From Phyto melanocephala (taxonomy: Eukaryota; Arthropoda; Insecta; Diptera; Rhinophoridae): a stretch of DNA of 64,000 nt. A program made the translations under genes and the position numbers. This document shows positions 1 to 11,166 of the stretch, piece by piece. Location of the stretch: NCBI GenBank assembly GCA_941918925.1, contig OW799236.1:100394562-100458561 (forward strand). Reading direction: 5' to 3'. Each line of letters starts with the position of its first letter. The first letter of the stretch is position 1. The notes under the pieces were generated by a model. It saw only the letters and a program-made list of their open reading frames with translations. It was not told the DNA's origin and did not search any database.

Positions 1-642
1 AAAATATAAATTGTAAGAAAAAGTCACTATGTAATCTAAAAATAACTCTGTTCTATCTATATTACAAAAAGGGATTTATGAATAAGTTTTACTGTTTCAT
101 TTTGTGGTCGTATTCTTTTTTTTATTATTTTGGTTATTAAATTGCTTATGGTGTAGAAATATTAAAGTGATATGAGTAGCTTGTATGTATATGCCCTTCC
201 CAGAAGTGACTCCACTTTCAACATGATTTCATGATGTAAGGATTTACTAGGTGAAACAAAGACAATAATTTTAAGTGGAGTATTACAATGTTTTCTATTG
301 CGCCTTTTTTTTCCCAAAAATTTGCTTTTATTTTTGTTTTTTTGCTAGATGTACTACATAATAAAATGATTTATGGTGCGCTTTTTTTACGTTTTAAATT
401 AATAGGTTTTTTAATTATGAAAAGTTATATAATATTTACTGAATATTAGATAGAGTTTACTATACAGTCAGTGTTGCCAGTAGAGTTTTTGACAAATACC
501 TACGCATATTGAAAAATCCCCTTCAAAAATCCCTACACATTTTAGGGATTAAAACACGCTATAATGCTGTTTTCGGCCGTGCCACTCCTGACGTACATTT
601 ATACAAAGGTATTGTGACTACATCATAGCTTCACTTAAATTC
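1..642. other. AT-rich DNA, no feature recognised
   Basis: Homopolymer T and A runs and scattered stops in all frames. No ORF of interest, no repeat with ends and no RNA-like structure was recognised. Confidence 0.5.
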
Positions 643-866
643 AGGATCATTATTACAACTTGGGGTTAGTTAAAGTTAGAATTTTGTCGGAAGAATAAGC
701 AGTTTATCATTATTACAACTTAAGTGTAACCTACCAGGTTCAAGAAACTTGTCTTTAACTTATCGCTCACGTTGGATGTAAAAATACAGTTGTAATAATT
801 GATAACTCTTTATCCGTCGAATAAAATCCTAACCTTAACTAATGCCAAGTTGTTATAATGGTCCCT
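643..866. repeat. Foldback MITE with about 75-bp inverted arms (copy 1)
   Basis: The left arm begins AGGATCATTATTACAACTTG and the right arm ends with the inverted form GTTATAATGGTCCCT. The arms match imperfectly over about 75 bp, including GTTAGTTAAAGTTAG versus its inverted partner CTAACCTTAACTAA. A related copy lies at 45813..46032 and shares the end (AGGG)CCATTATTACAACTTG. There is no coding capacity. A target duplication could not be fixed by eye, so the superfamily is open. Confidence 0.7.
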
Positions 867-867
867 A

Positions 868-1225
868 ATGTTATGTGCCATTTTGCTTTATTATTTCCGT
901 CGCCATCTTAGATTTTTTAATTTTTACATAGTTAGCTGTATTCTAGCAGACAAGCCCTTTCATTAAGTACCCATATAAATGGGTGGAGAAAAAATATTAT
1001 CCGCCGTTTTGTGTTAAATACCCCATATTGGATTTTAACGTTTTTATAGTTTGCTGGCAAGCCCTTTCATATGATACCCATGTTGTAATGGTTGAAGGGA
1101 CCAGCGACTATTTTTGAGCCATATATCCGCGACTTTATTTCTGATGCCATGTTGGATTTTAAATTTTTTATTGTTTTTATAGGCCAAGTTGGTCTGACAC
1201 CAATATTGCGGAGGTTAAAGTAAGT
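868..1225 (-). repeat. HINE-like fragment, CGCCAT tandem-repeat interior
   Basis: Degenerate tandem units carry the pattern GCCATnTTgGATTTT, then GCAAGCCCTTTCATT with GATACCCAT. The same units fill the interiors of 17858..18441, 33230..33655 and 58340..58836. Both ends of the element are missing here, so this is a relic. It abuts the foldback MITE on its left. Confidence 0.55.
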
Positions 1226-2385
1226 ACATATTTAATTACCAACACCAAACAATTTTGATTTTTGAAAAAATTTATACAAATAGATTTAGTTACAGTGTCT
1301 CGTTTTTCATCACAAACACAAAAGCAGTGATTAAGTTCCAACTGATTTAAAACAAAACACTTATTTTTATTTTAATTAAGCTCTGAAGACTAAGTTAAGA
1401 CGGTAAGATTTATATACAAATGATTATGATGTTTCATCTAATTTAAAATATCTAACAAATACATATTTGTGTCGTCAACTTTCTAAACCTTTTTTTTTTA
1501 AATAAATATTTTTAAAATATTTTTGGAACAACAAATTTTATAAGCATTTTGAACAAAAAATTTTATAAAACATAAATTTGCTAAAATTCCTAAACTCCAA
1601 ATAATATAAAAAATCGCTCCTATTTTAGTATGAGAAAAAAACCTACATGTATTGATTTTCCCCTACATTCGGCAATAATGTGGAATTCTAATAATCATAT
1701 TTGCCTGAAACCTAAAATTATTTAATATATTATTGTTGCTGAGTATTGCAAAGATTTTAAACTGTTTTAGAATTTTGAAAAATTATGAAAATATGGCAAT
1801 ATGTCATGATGAAATAGTTTGTGAATACCCCAAAGCCATACATTTTTAGAATTCCCATATTAGTTTTACTTTAAATATTTTCTTCTTTATCAATTACAAA
1901 CAATCAGCCAAATGGAGGAACAAGGAAAATAAATGTTCGAAATTAAAAAAAAAAATATACCGTCTAAGTAACAGCCTTATACAACGGGTGTTCTTTTTAG
2001 TAAGTGTAAAGTTTTATTCCGAAGATAACTCCTTGTTATTAGTATTTCGATATAATTTCCAATATTTGACCTCATGGACTTTATTTGAGATACAGGGTAA
2101 ATTTTTGAACCGTGTGCTTAAAATCAATGATCTTTGGAGTATAATTTTGGCCTTCTTTAGGCAAAAACAAAAGTTCGACAAAATAAAATTTTAATTTGAA
2201 AAAACTATTTGTTTAGGTTTCAACGAAACCCAAATATAAGACACTGCAAATGCAAATGACGTAACAAAAAATTAATGACCGTTACTTGCTTATTAATTTA
2301 AAATTTCTATAAATAGGAAACTCATCAAAAATCTATAATTATTTTTTCTTAATTAAAAAAATTCGAAAAACGAACAAAAAGGTCT
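1226..2385. other. AT-rich DNA, no feature recognised
   Basis: A 68-residue ORF at 1988..2194 has no recognisable motif and looks like a chance open frame. No repeat ends or transposase traces seen. Confidence 0.45.
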
Positions 2386-3153
2386 AAAAACAAGTAACAG
2401 TGCAATATTCTTATATACCCTTATAATCTTATATACCCTTCACAACGTGTAGTCATGCAATAACAATTGTTTGTATCACCATTCATCCCATATAAAATAC
2501 GTGCTTACGTACACGTTAGAATAAATGTGGCATCGAATCCCAGCTGAGCCAAAAAAATTTTATTTTATTTAATATATTATTTATATTTTATTATTTTTTT
2601 TTATATTTTTTTTAAATTTTTTTAAAAAATTTTTTTAGAAAAATTTGTAAAAATTTTTTTAAAATTTTTTTTTAAATTTTTTAAAAATTTTTTTTTGTAG
2701 TTTTTTTTTATTATTTTTTTCTTATTTTTAATATTTTTTTTTTTTTTAATTTTTTTGTTTGGTATGTTTTTTACATGTATCTATGTATGTATGTTGTTGT
2801 TGTAATTGTGAAAAAAAACGAGGTGGTCGTGGTTTTTTGCTCATATCTCAGAAAGTTATGGGGCGATTGTGCTGAATTTCAATAGCGATTCATTCCTGGA
2901 TATTTCCAAGAGATTGATACCATATACAGATCTGAGAAACGTATAGTTGCTTCTAAAAGTTGATTTCAACCAACACACGGACAGACGGGCAGACGGACAG
3001 ACGGACAGACGGTCAGGGCTTAATCGACTCCTCTATTCATAAGCTTTCAGAAAATATATACTTTATGGGGTCGGAAATGAAAATTGTAGAAATTACAAAC
3101 GGAATGACAAAGCTATATATACCCTTGTGCACCACAGGTGAAGGGTATAATAA
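2386..3153 (-). mobile_element. HINE-like element, class 1, flipped interior (copy A)
   Basis: The left end reads AAAAACAAGTAACAGTGC, then TATACCCTTCACAACGTG. The right end has the GACGGACA microsatellite block (about 2977..3017), the core ATATATACTTTATGGGGTC and finally GGTGAAGGGTATAATA, the inverse of the left TATACCCTTCAC. The hairpin near the left end is damaged here (ATATTC lacks its partner). The interior holds a T-arm-like motif (GGCATCGAATCCCAGC) and a roughly 200-bp A/T-only stretch. The sequence is very close to the inverted copy at 24325..25101. Calling it a Helentron-associated (HINE/DINE-1-like) element is inference from structure. Confidence 0.75.
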
Positions 3154-3319
3154 TATCAAAAAAGATTATTTAAATTCAAATAATATATATGTATATTTTT
3201 ATTAAGATTTGTCAAACTTATATATTTCATGGACTACATTATATTTTTTAAACTGGCTCAAGTTCATTTTTTAAATTTCTCATTTTTATAAAAAGAAATA
3301 AAATTTGTTGGTTTTTCTT

Positions 3320-3868
3320 AGAAAAAATTTTTGAGACCAGGATTTATAATTTTTGTGTCTTCAGTGTGTCTATAAATTATTTATTAACTTGAAAATTTAA
3401 TAATTTCATAAAAGTATATTTTTTTGCAAATAATATTTGCCTGTAACCATGTGGAAAAGTCACTGAATTGTTTCAAATTTTTTAACAAATATTATACCTA
3501 AAAATAGTCACAAGTGTGTCTATAAATTATCCTCGGGCGGAAAATTTTAAGTTATTAGGGGGAAAATTTTATTTAAGGGAAAAAACAAAGGCTGTTGTGT
3601 GTATTTGCTCATATCCTAGAAGCTTATGGGGCCATTGTGCTGATTTGTGATATTTCGATATGAGTCTCACGTTTAACCAATGTTTGGGGGGCTTTAAAAA
3701 ACTTATTTTTATATTCACACGGACAGATGGTCTCAAGGACAATTGTAGCATTGCTCAATCGACTACTTTTTAGAAAATGTACATCGTATGGGGTCTGAAA
3801 TAAATATTGAAGAATCTTCACAAGGAATGACAAACATATATATACACTTACACTGTAAAGGGTATGAA
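3320..3868 (-). mobile_element. HINE-like element, divergent, 5' part (microsatellite end) retained
   Basis: The right part shows CACACGGACAGATGG, then a diverged core (ATCGTATGGGGTCTGAAAT) and CTGTAAAGGGTATGA, the standard 5' end of this family. The interior (TTTTTTGCAAATAATATTTGCC, split over 3421-3450) recurs in 35860..36425, so the two form a distinct subfamily. The hairpin end is not recognisable. Confidence 0.55.
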
Positions 3869-4889
3869 AACTTAATAGAGAGACAAATTTTTAAAACTTT
3901 GTCACAAATAGAAGTTTTTATCAACATAATTTTTTGTTTAGTTAATAAACGGAATTTAAAACTAAAACTTTTTATGAACTAAAAAAACAAGGTACTTATT
4001 ATTAAATAACTTTTTAGGCCTCTGATGTTATAGCCTTATCTTTTTACTCTCTATGTTTATGCACAAACAGGCATACATCCATACATATACCGTTTTTTAT
4101 GTGTTTCTATATGTGTCGCCCTAGTTGTTACGAGTGTTTTTGTTATAACTGACAAGCCCTTAAAAATATTACATGCTACGTATTTAAGTGTGATTATTAT
4201 TACACAAACTAAAAAATATTGTACAGTGTGATAAAAATAAGAATTGTTTAGCTTTAAATTAAAAATGTTGAATCAACTTTTTTACGTAAAATTATTGACA
4301 TACATTTGATAAGTTACTGCGTTTTTAAATCGAGGATAAACATAAGTTAAAGAAAACCATTAAAAACTTTAATTAAATGATGATTGCAAACGATATAATA
4401 GTTAATTTTATTTCTATAAATTATAGTTAATTTTAAATTATTTTTTTTAACGTACAATAATATACTGGCTTTGATGACACTGTACGTTGTTACGCTTATT
4501 TTTAGATAAGAAAACCTTTTAACAATATTCTAGTTTATATTCAAATTTAAAAATATATATAATTTAACATGAGCTATAAAATGTAGTTGGAAATTGTAAA
4601 ATTTTAATACGAATAATTTGAATTATTTGTGCGTAAGTGGTTTTCATAAAGTGTAAGCCTTTAGCAGATTTTAAATAAATTTGACAATATTTGACTATTT
4701 AAAGCGTAAAGAATTTTTTTTAATTTAGAAGTTTAACACAATATTTATATATAACTACCCAGCAAAAAAAAGAAATGCAAAAGAAATAGTTAATATATGA
4801 GTTCAAACCATGATGAAGTGGTTCAATTTAGGTGAAACATGAATGAATAGAACATTAACGTGGCATTGGAGGGAATGTGTTTATAAAAA
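3869..4889. other. AT-rich DNA, no feature recognised
   Basis: No ORF with recognisable motif. The stretch near 4770 (ACCCAGCAAAAAAA) resembles a common dipteran repeat end, but no partner end could be set with confidence. Confidence 0.4.
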
Positions 4890-5638
4890 TCTATATATAT
4901 AAAAGTGAAACTCTGTGTGTGTGTGTGTGTGTGTGTTAGCTATAGACTCCGAAACTGTAAAACCGATCAGACTCAAACTTTGGCAAGTTGTTGGACACAT
5001 ACCAGGGAGTGTTTATGGGTAGAAAAAAGTGGGCGGGGCCACGCCCATAAAAATTAGTTATCAGTTTTAGCTACTTGCACTTGACCGATTTTTCTGAAAC
5101 TTTGCACACATATCGAGCTGTCATGACTAAATAATTTCGTGATAAGAAAAGTGGGCGGGGCCACGCCCCTAAAAAAGTTTTAATTTTGAGGTACTTTCAC
5201 TGGACCGATTTTTCTGAACCTTTACACATATACTAAGCTGTCATAACCATAAAATTTCGTGATTAAAAAAGTGGGCAGGGCCACGCCCATAAAAAAAGGT
5301 TATAATTTTGAGGTACTTGCACCAGACCGATTTTTCTGAAACTTTGCACACATATTGAGCTGTCATGACTAAATAATTTCGTGATCAGAAAAGTGGGCAG
5401 CGCCACGCCCATAAAAGCAATTATAATTTTTAAGAACTTGCACTGGTCCGATATTTCTGAAATTTTGTACACAAATTGAGCTGTTATGACTTTACAATTT
5501 AGTGATTAGAAAAGTGGGCGATGCCACGCCCATAAAAAAAATTATAATTTTTAGGTTTTTGCACTTGATATTCAATTAAAAATTAGAATGCCATTCGATT
5601 CATTAAGGGGCGTAGCAACGCGCGCCGGGTTTGGCTAG
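4890..5638 (+). mobile_element. Non-autonomous Helitron (copy 1)
   Basis: Starts TCTATATATATAAAAGTG and ends GGTTTGGCTAG, preceded by a GC-rich imperfect palindrome (AACGCGCGCC). The flanks are A on the left and T on the right, the expected A|TC...CTAG|T Helitron insertion signature without target duplication. A (TG)n run follows the 5' end. The body is about five tandem units near 120 bp, each with GTGGGCGGGGCCACGCCC or a variant and TTTCTGAAACTTTGCACAC. There is no Rep/helicase sequence, so it depends on an autonomous partner. Open frames across the tandem units are by-products of a period divisible by three. Confidence 0.85.
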
Positions 5639-6833
5639 TATATTTATAAAATTCACTTCATTGTAATAAGTGCATAGATGGCATGCATAGTAGATGAAAA
5701 GAAACCCATGCTTCATCTATGGACTTTGAATAAATTTCGTCCGCCAATCTGTATGACCATGTATAAATCCCAAAACTAATTTCAAATCATATTCTTTGAT
5801 AATCGGTGCATTTTTTGTGTAGCAGTAATGAAATTACTTTCCATGTTGAAAATCAAAAAGGCAAAGAGACAATAGCTGGGATCAATTTTCTCATCCGTTT
5901 GATAACGAATTTTTACAAGGAGTATATTAGTTGAAAAATATTTTCCAGCGTTAGTGCAGTCTGTAAATTTTGTTGAAATCGATTCAGTATTTTGTGAAAT
6001 TTCAAGAATGTAAATATTTTACTGTCTCATACTCATACTCACAAACACTTAAATATAAAATACAGCGTATTTGTTTGCAAATTGTTTTTGTCAGAAGAAA
6101 AGAAGAAAAAATAAATTGTGTGAAAAAGGGGAAAATATTCCATTTCTGCTCATTATATTTACTACTAACAAAGTCGGAGTAAAAATACGATAATATTGGG
6201 CAAATATTAGACGAAATATACGTTTTACTAAAATGTATTATATTCTGCTTATATAAATGAATGTTCTTTTTCTTTAATTAAACATTTCATAAATTTAAAT
6301 CAATTAATCATTGATTGTAATGCATACGACCCCTGTGCGCGAAATTATCTAAAACAGCGGTAATGTTATCGATTGAGAAAGTTATTAAATTCGATACAGG
6401 GATGGGAAGTTAGTAATTTTTCTTAATATAATTGATTATGTTCTGTTAAATTAAACTAATAAAATAAGACGTAAAATAGTTTCCATTAAAACTTAGTGAA
6501 ATATTTGTTAAGTAACACAAATCAAGCCACAAAATTTTCTTATGATCGGTCTAAAACTTGTTCTAGTCCTATATAAGTCTCATGCCCAAAGTTGATCTGA
6601 ATAGGTACAAAACTCTATAATAACACCATAATAATACAATGTCAAAAAAAAACAGCATAAATTTATAGATTGCAGTTTAGCGTAAAATATAGTCGTGCAG
6701 GACCAATTTTAAGTTATTATATTTATAAACAGTTAGAGAAGAAAAATTAATAAATTTTGTCTTAAATAAAATTTAATACAAATTTTAATTAGCTTTTCGC
6801 TAAGCGTGGCTTAAATTCTAACTACTGTATGTA
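5639..6833. other. AT-rich DNA, no feature recognised
   Basis: Includes a 70-residue ORF at 5970..6182 with no family motif. No element ends seen. Confidence 0.4.
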
Positions 6834-7763
6834 TGTAAAGGGTATTTTTTTAAGCCCGATAGAAATTGAAATTGTAAAAAATAACACAAAAAATTAAATT
6901 GTAATCAAAATTTTTTTTTTATTCGAAAGATCAATACGTGACATTAACATTTGAAAATGATTTCGGGCATATGGGCACCGCGGCTGTTCTTGACGAAGCG
7001 CATTCTGGACGTCCAATTTTGGGCCACTTTTTCGAGCACTGTTGGCCGTATGTCACGACTAACACGAACAATGCTGGCCTCCAAGGCGTCAATTGCTGCT
7101 GGTTTATCAGCATAAACCAGTGACTTCACGTAGCCCCACAGGAAATAATCGAGAGGTGTCAAATCGCACGACCTTGGAGGCCAATTGACAGGTCCATTTC
7201 TCGAAATCAACTTATCGCCGTATTTTGATTTCAATAAGTCGATGGTTGCGTTCGCCGTATGGCACGTAGCGCCATCCTGTTGAAACCACATCTCCTCCGG
7301 ATCAATGTCATCCATATTTTCAAACAAAAATCATTGATCATGGTGCGGTAACGATCTCCATTGACCGTAACGCGAGCTCCGGCCTCATTTTTGAAGAAAT
7401 AAGGTCCGATGATGTCACCAGCGTGAAAACCGCACCAAACGGTGCACTTTTCTGGATTTAATGGAGTCTGTAGGGTCTCTTGTGGATTGGTCTCGCTCCA
7501 TATGCGGCAATTTTGCTTATTAACAAACCCGTTAAGCCAAAAATGCGCCTCATCGCTGAACACAATTTTGCGATAAAACAACGGACGTCCAGAATGCGCT
7601 TCGTCAAGAACAGCCGCGGTGCCCATATGCCCGAAATCATTTTCAAATGTTAATGTCACGTATTGATCTTTCGAATAAAAAAAAATTTTTGATTACAATT
7701 TAATTTTTTGTGTTATTTTTTTCAATTTCAAGTTCTATCGGGCTTAAAAAAACACCCTTTACA
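6834..7763 (-). mobile_element. Tc1/mariner-superfamily element with 181-bp inverted ends
   Basis: Both ends read TGTAAAGGGTrTTTTTTTAA. The arms 6834..7014 and 7583..7763 are inverted copies that include about 70 bp of transposase 3' coding sequence as well as the terminal repeat. A TA precedes the left end (6832-6833); the right flank is TG, consistent with a mutated TA duplication. The transposase N-terminal half, including the DNA-binding domain, is absent and is replaced by the inverted copy of the 3' end. The element therefore has two copies of its own 3' end and no 5' end. The same terminal sequence is seen at 62741..62756. Confidence 0.85.
6944..7582 (-). pseudogene. Tc1/mariner-type transposase, N-terminally truncated, frameshifted
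   Basis: Cut-and-paste DDE/D transposase remnant. On the minus strand it begins inside the catalytic domain with KIVFSDEAHFWLNG (first catalytic Asp), continues through VWCGFHAGDIIGPYFF, then changes frame near 7231-7327. It resumes with MWFQQDGATCHTAN (second Asp) and NWPPRSCDLTPLDYFLWGY (third Asp). By my count 36 residues separate the second and third Asp, not the 34 of classic mariner. The C terminus GAHMPEIIFKC lies inside the left inverted arm. The N-terminal helix-turn-helix region and start codon are gone. The catalytic triad is preserved, so decay is recent, but no full protein can be made. Confidence 0.85.
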
Positions 7764-7904
7764 TGCAGTTCAAGCATTTTAAAAAATATATGTATAAGAA
7801 TCGCTAAAATTACAAAAACTTAAAAAAGAAATATAAGTGCAGCTTATAAAGTAACGGTATAAATAGTTTTAACCTACAAACATCACAAAAAATAAATAAA
7901 AATT

Positions 7905-8444
7905 AAAACAAGTAAGAGTGCTATATTCGGTTGTGCCGAATTTTATATGCCCTTCACAACGTGCAGTCACCATTCATCTCATTAATATGAAATACGTACA
8001 CATATGTTAAATAATCTTTATAATGACATTATCCGCTTAAAAATATCCCATTGTAAAATTATAAATTGAGTTTGAAAAATAAAAACAAATTAAAAACATT
8101 TTTTTTCTTAACTAGGATTCGAACCTACGTTCATCCAGTTTGTATGGGTGTGAAAAAAAGAGGTGTTCTAGGTTTTTTAATCATATCTCAGTTGTTTATA
8201 TGATTTTCTGCCCCGAATATTTTTGATATTTTGGTACCTTACACGGATCTTGAAAATGTCTGGGGCTCCAAAAAGTTGATTTCAACATACGCACGAACAG
8301 ACGGACATTACTTAATTGACTCCCCTATTCATAAGCTTTCAGAAAATATATACTTTATGGGATCGGAAATGAAAATTGTAGAAATTTTACACGGACTGGC
8401 AAACCTACATACAAACCTTACACTCATTGTGAAGGGTATAAAAA
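7905..8444 (-). mobile_element. HINE-like element, class 1, short interior
   Basis: Left end AAACAAGTAAGAGTGCTATA with hairpin ATTCGGTTGTGCCGAAT, then TGCCCTTCACAACGTG. Right end has a shrunken block (CGCACGAACAGACGGACA), the core ATATATACTTTATGGGATC and GTGAAGGGTATAA. The interior has a perfect tRNA B-box string on the minus strand (GGTTCGAATCC, within 8111..8130) where other copies carry GGATTCGATGCC. The A/T-only stretch is largely missing. Confidence 0.75.
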
Positions 8445-9863
8445 TTGGTCATACTATAGGACGCATAACAAGTCAAAAGTGTTTGGTTGACAAAAAACTA
8501 TTATACACTTGCTTTTATTAGTAGTAGTTGTTAAGATAAAGACCATGACCTATAAGAAATGATAAATATATGTTATTTGTCTTGCCATCAGTTTTTGTTT
8601 TATCAGCTAAAAAAAAAACAGCGACAACTATTAAGTTAAGATAACTGGTAGTCAACTTAAGGTTTATTATTTGCCCTTTAATATTAAAAGTGTGTGTTCA
8701 GGTTTTTTTGTATTTTTTATTTTTTTTTTTTATTTCGTTGAAACACAATACAATAGACTTCAAAATTCTATTAATATTGACATTTAACAAATATGTAGTT
8801 TCTTATTACTTTGCGTTTAAGTTTTTAATTAAGTATTAACATTAAGTAGTTTCCGGTTTATTAATTGTAAAGAATACGCCTGTAGTTTGAAAAGTATAAT
8901 AAACCCCTGCTTAGTGCGATAAAAATAGAAATTTTATCTTAAATAATGTTAAAGTGGATTTGTACTTTGTTCTCAAAACAGGCAAACAAATATTCAAACA
9001 AAAACCTTAATATTTTAAATTAATTTTATTTTTATTAATAATTTAACTGTTTTTGTTGTTTTATCTTTGATTTTAGTATCTCCTAGTACATAAACATGTG
9101 TACATTGCAAACTGTGTAATTAAATTGTATCTCTTCTTTATGACATAAATTCTGCACAGAATGTTTTAATGGTCTCAGGAAAAAAGGCCCTATCTCGTGT
9201 TTTTTTTTTACGAAATTGAGTTTTTTTAATGATATCAATACATTTTACTTAAAATTTACACACACCCTGACACAAAATTACACAAAAGAAAAACCATTGT
9301 GATAATAAAGTTTCTATTTACAGTTATTTGAGTTAGGGCCTTTCTAATTAAGACCATCGGTATATACACATGTCAACCTATTGACTTCCGTTTCCTACTA
9401 TGAATTGTTAAGTGTAAGAATAAATGACAGTTGCTTTAACTGATTATTAATGTCGATATATGATATATGTTGAGTACTATTTGTGTTCATTTCGCTTATG
9501 AAAAAATCTCTCATTATTATTAATGAACATGAATAATTTTACATTTCAGTGCATATAACATAAAATGTAATTGACAGTTTTTGTGCAAACGTTATATAAG
9601 ATTAAAAAAGAGGGGCGGAAAATATAGATGTACAAAATATTATTAAAATATTAATAAAAAAAAATACAATTTGCATTACAGTGGTTAAATTATATTTTTT
9701 TAAGAACAATTTTGACATGGAGTATATATTTTGAATTAAATTATTTATGGCTTTGAAATTTTTGTCATTTATTTATATATAATGATTTGCACCTTTTTAC
9801 ATAAAAAATATTTATCTGCCTTGTTTAAAATTAAAAAAAAAAATTATATTATAATTTTTAAAA
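8445..9863. other. AT-rich DNA, no feature recognised
   Basis: No recognisable ORF, repeat ends or RNA gene. It precedes the small ORF at 9864. Confidence 0.4.
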
Positions 9864-10097
9864 ATGATTGCATACTTTAAAAGATTCTGGCTGCTTTATC
9901 GCAATTGTTGGCGAGACTTTCATCAACAAAGTCGAAAAGTTAAGAGAGTCAAGTCAAGTGTACCAGCCAAGGATGATAAAGATTGCTCCTTAGCAACATT
10001 TTTGTATTGTATGAGAGTTGGTAAGCCGGCAATTAAAAAAAAAGGGACACTTGCAACACCCACACTCGAAGATCTATGTGGTCCATTGTGTTTTTAA
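9864..10097 (+). CDS. Hypothetical small protein, 77 residues
   Basis: I do not recognise the protein. The frame starts MIAYFKRFWLLYRNCW, is rich in aromatic and basic residues, has six Cys and ends DLCGPLCF. The context TAAAAATGA fits the fly start preference for A before ATG. Base use inside is clearly more G+C rich than the flanks and the codons are not low-complexity, unlike almost every other open frame here. It matches none of the transposon families I found. It could be a small host gene, one exon of a larger gene (the reading also stays open upstream-adjacent to an A/T run), or a fragment of an unrecognised element. No clear TATA box, splice sites or poly(A) signal could be assigned. 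Confidence 0.35.
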   Translation: MIAYFKRFWLLYRNCWRDFHQQSRKVKRVKSSVPAKDDKDCSLATFLYCMRVGKPAIKKKGTLATPTLEDLCGPLCF

Positions 10098-10362
10098 TGT
10101 TACTAAACTCAAGCAATAGTAGCAGAAGTTGGATGTCGTTATAAAATTTTTATTCCATTTAAAGGTGTAATCTTTGTCATATTATTCTCGAATAGCATTG
10201 CTTCTTATCCATTATACCTGCCTTAATTTCACTTAAAATTATCTTAACAAGGAAAAGAAAAGAAAAATTAAAATTTTAAAAGTGGAACAAGCTAAACTAA
10301 ACAATCAACTTTCAAAACCACATAAAAAAAAACCGTTTGCCTAAATTTAATTTAAATTTCTA

Positions 10363-11166
10363 CAGTAGACTCGCGGTAATGTGAACAATGAAAAACCGGG
10401 CGTGTTCACGTTTGCGAAGTTGTTCATGTTGACGAAGGTATAACTCTTTAAAACTTCCAAATAAATTAGACATGTATGTATATCAACTCAAATTTATATA
10501 TTTTTTTTGTGTTTCGGATTGTTATGTACATATGTTTAGTTAAGAAGAAAAAGTACGTTAATATTAATTTAAAAAAAAATGTGTTACCTCTTCGTGGATT
10601 ATCTCTTAATTTTTTAATTTTAATTTCTGAACAAATTCTTTCACTCAAAATAGCTAACGGGATATCCTCTTCACACTATTCTTCATTTCCTAAATAGCTA
10701 AAAATGTTCGTCCAGCATTTTGCTATTTTCTTTCCAAGCCGTTGCCAAGTTGAATTTAAATAGCCAAAAATGGTTAAACCAATTTTTAAAAATGGCAGCT
10801 GTCATCCATTACGATTTGGAGCAATTGTAGGCCACCGGAGAATTAAATTTCTAATAGAGCTAGCATTTTTTTACTTTCCAATCACAAGAAGTTTAACTTT
10901 AGAATTTTGATAGTTTTTGCGTCATTTTTGTACGGAAAACTTTAGGTTATATCATGCTAAGTCAGCAGCGCGCACTAAACTAAGCCGTAGCAATCATTTA
11001 CGGGGATCCCCCTTTTTATGAAAACGATTTGGGTAATCGAAAAATTTGTTCACGTTATAAGGCTTTCTCACTGTGTTCACGCTACAGAGTAGTCAGTGTA
11101 AAAAAAATATGTACATCTTATCCGATGTTCACGTAAGGCAGTGTTTTAGTTACCGCAAATCAACTG
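10363..11166. mobile_element. pogo/Tigger-like non-autonomous element with TA duplication
   Basis: Ends are CAGTAGACTCGCGGTAA on the left and the inverse TTACCGCAAATCAACTG on the right. Both are flanked by TA (10361-10362 and 11167-11168). CAGT-start inverted ends with TA target sites are typical of the pogo branch of Tc1/mariner. Near the ends GTTCACG recurs in both halves (for example GTTCACGTTTGCG on the left; GTTCACGTTATAAGG, GTTCACGCTACAG and GTTCACGTAAGGC on the right), possibly transposase-binding sites. Two overlapping 60-73 residue ORFs at 10466..10697 have no motif I can place, so the transposase appears lost. Confidence 0.75.

Noticed and set aside
6938..7123. Plus-strand ORF starting MTLTFENDFGHMG
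   Set aside because: It is the antisense of the mariner transposase C terminus. The same peptide starts the ORF at 7231..7659 only because the arm is inverted there.
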